Assembly: GCA_959599615.1 (NCBI GenBank)
Contig: CAUGKA010000013.1
Location: 1 to 22,587, forward strand
Length of the DNA: 22,587 nucleotides
Reading direction: 5' to 3'
From: an uncultured Collinsella sp.
Lineage (GTDB): Bacteria > Actinomycetota > Coriobacteriia > Coriobacteriales > Coriobacteriaceae
Each line of letters begins with the position of its first letter. Positions within the stretch are counted from its first letter, which is position 1. The position numbers and the translations under genes were made by a program. The notes beneath the pieces were generated by a model. That model was not told the DNA's origin. It saw only the letters and a list, made by a program, of their open reading frames with translations, and did not search any database. Positions 22,587 through 22,587 of the stretch are shown here, one piece after another.

Positions 22587-22587
22587 G

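Overview
The window looks like chromosomal DNA of a GC-rich, anaerobic, gut-type actinobacterium. It is most likely a member of Coriobacteriia close to Collinsella. That guess rests on the high GC, the mycobacterial-style FHA/phosphatase/kinase morphogenesis cluster, a mannose-family PTS with DUF956, and a ferredoxin-rich flavoprotein oxidoreductase typical of strict anaerobes. It is taxonomic inference from gene content; no marker gene such as rRNA is present.

Positions 1-9977 (+ strand) hold one tightly packed signalling and cell-wall operon: a Ser/Thr kinase fused to a multi-pass membrane domain (5' end outside the window), a DUF3662+FHA protein (FhaA-like), a membrane-anchored FHA protein (FhaB-like), a PP2C phosphatase (PstP-like), one polypeptide joining a SEDS (RodA/FtsW) glycosyltransferase to a class B penicillin-binding protein, and a PASTA kinase (PknB-like), closed by a strong terminator. 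The order matches the actinobacterial fhaA-fhaB-pstP-rodA-pbpA-pknA-pknB cluster, but rodA and pbpA are one gene and no separate pknA lies beside pknB. The likely joint role is kinase/phosphatase control of peptidoglycan synthesis, with FHA proteins reading phosphothreonines.

Positions 9978-10674 are non-coding and structure-rich. A tRNA-Arg(CCU) on the minus strand is followed by a 128-bp tandem repeat that duplicates its 3' end and terminator hairpin and carries an inverted copy of its T-arm region. A nested set of imperfect palindromes lies on the other side of the tRNA.

Positions 10675-14334 (minus strand) hold a mannose-family PTS: IIAB, IIC, IID, a terminator, then DUF956. A long AT-rich leader precedes it. 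A 20-bp inverted repeat separates that leader from a HypA-type nickel metallochaperone gene.

Positions 14810-19668 hold a large Fe-S/FAD/NAD(P) oxidoreductase on the minus strand. Divergent from it are a TetR regulator and a multi-pass membrane protein broken by a one-base frameshift. The divergent intergenic region carries repeated TTGAC/GTCAA palindromes, so the three genes look like one TetR-controlled locus of unknown physiological role.

Positions 19798-22587 hold an unrecognised membrane-anchored protein with an acidic cytoplasmic region, and, convergent to it, a DUF4143-type AAA ATPase whose N-terminus is cut by the window edge.
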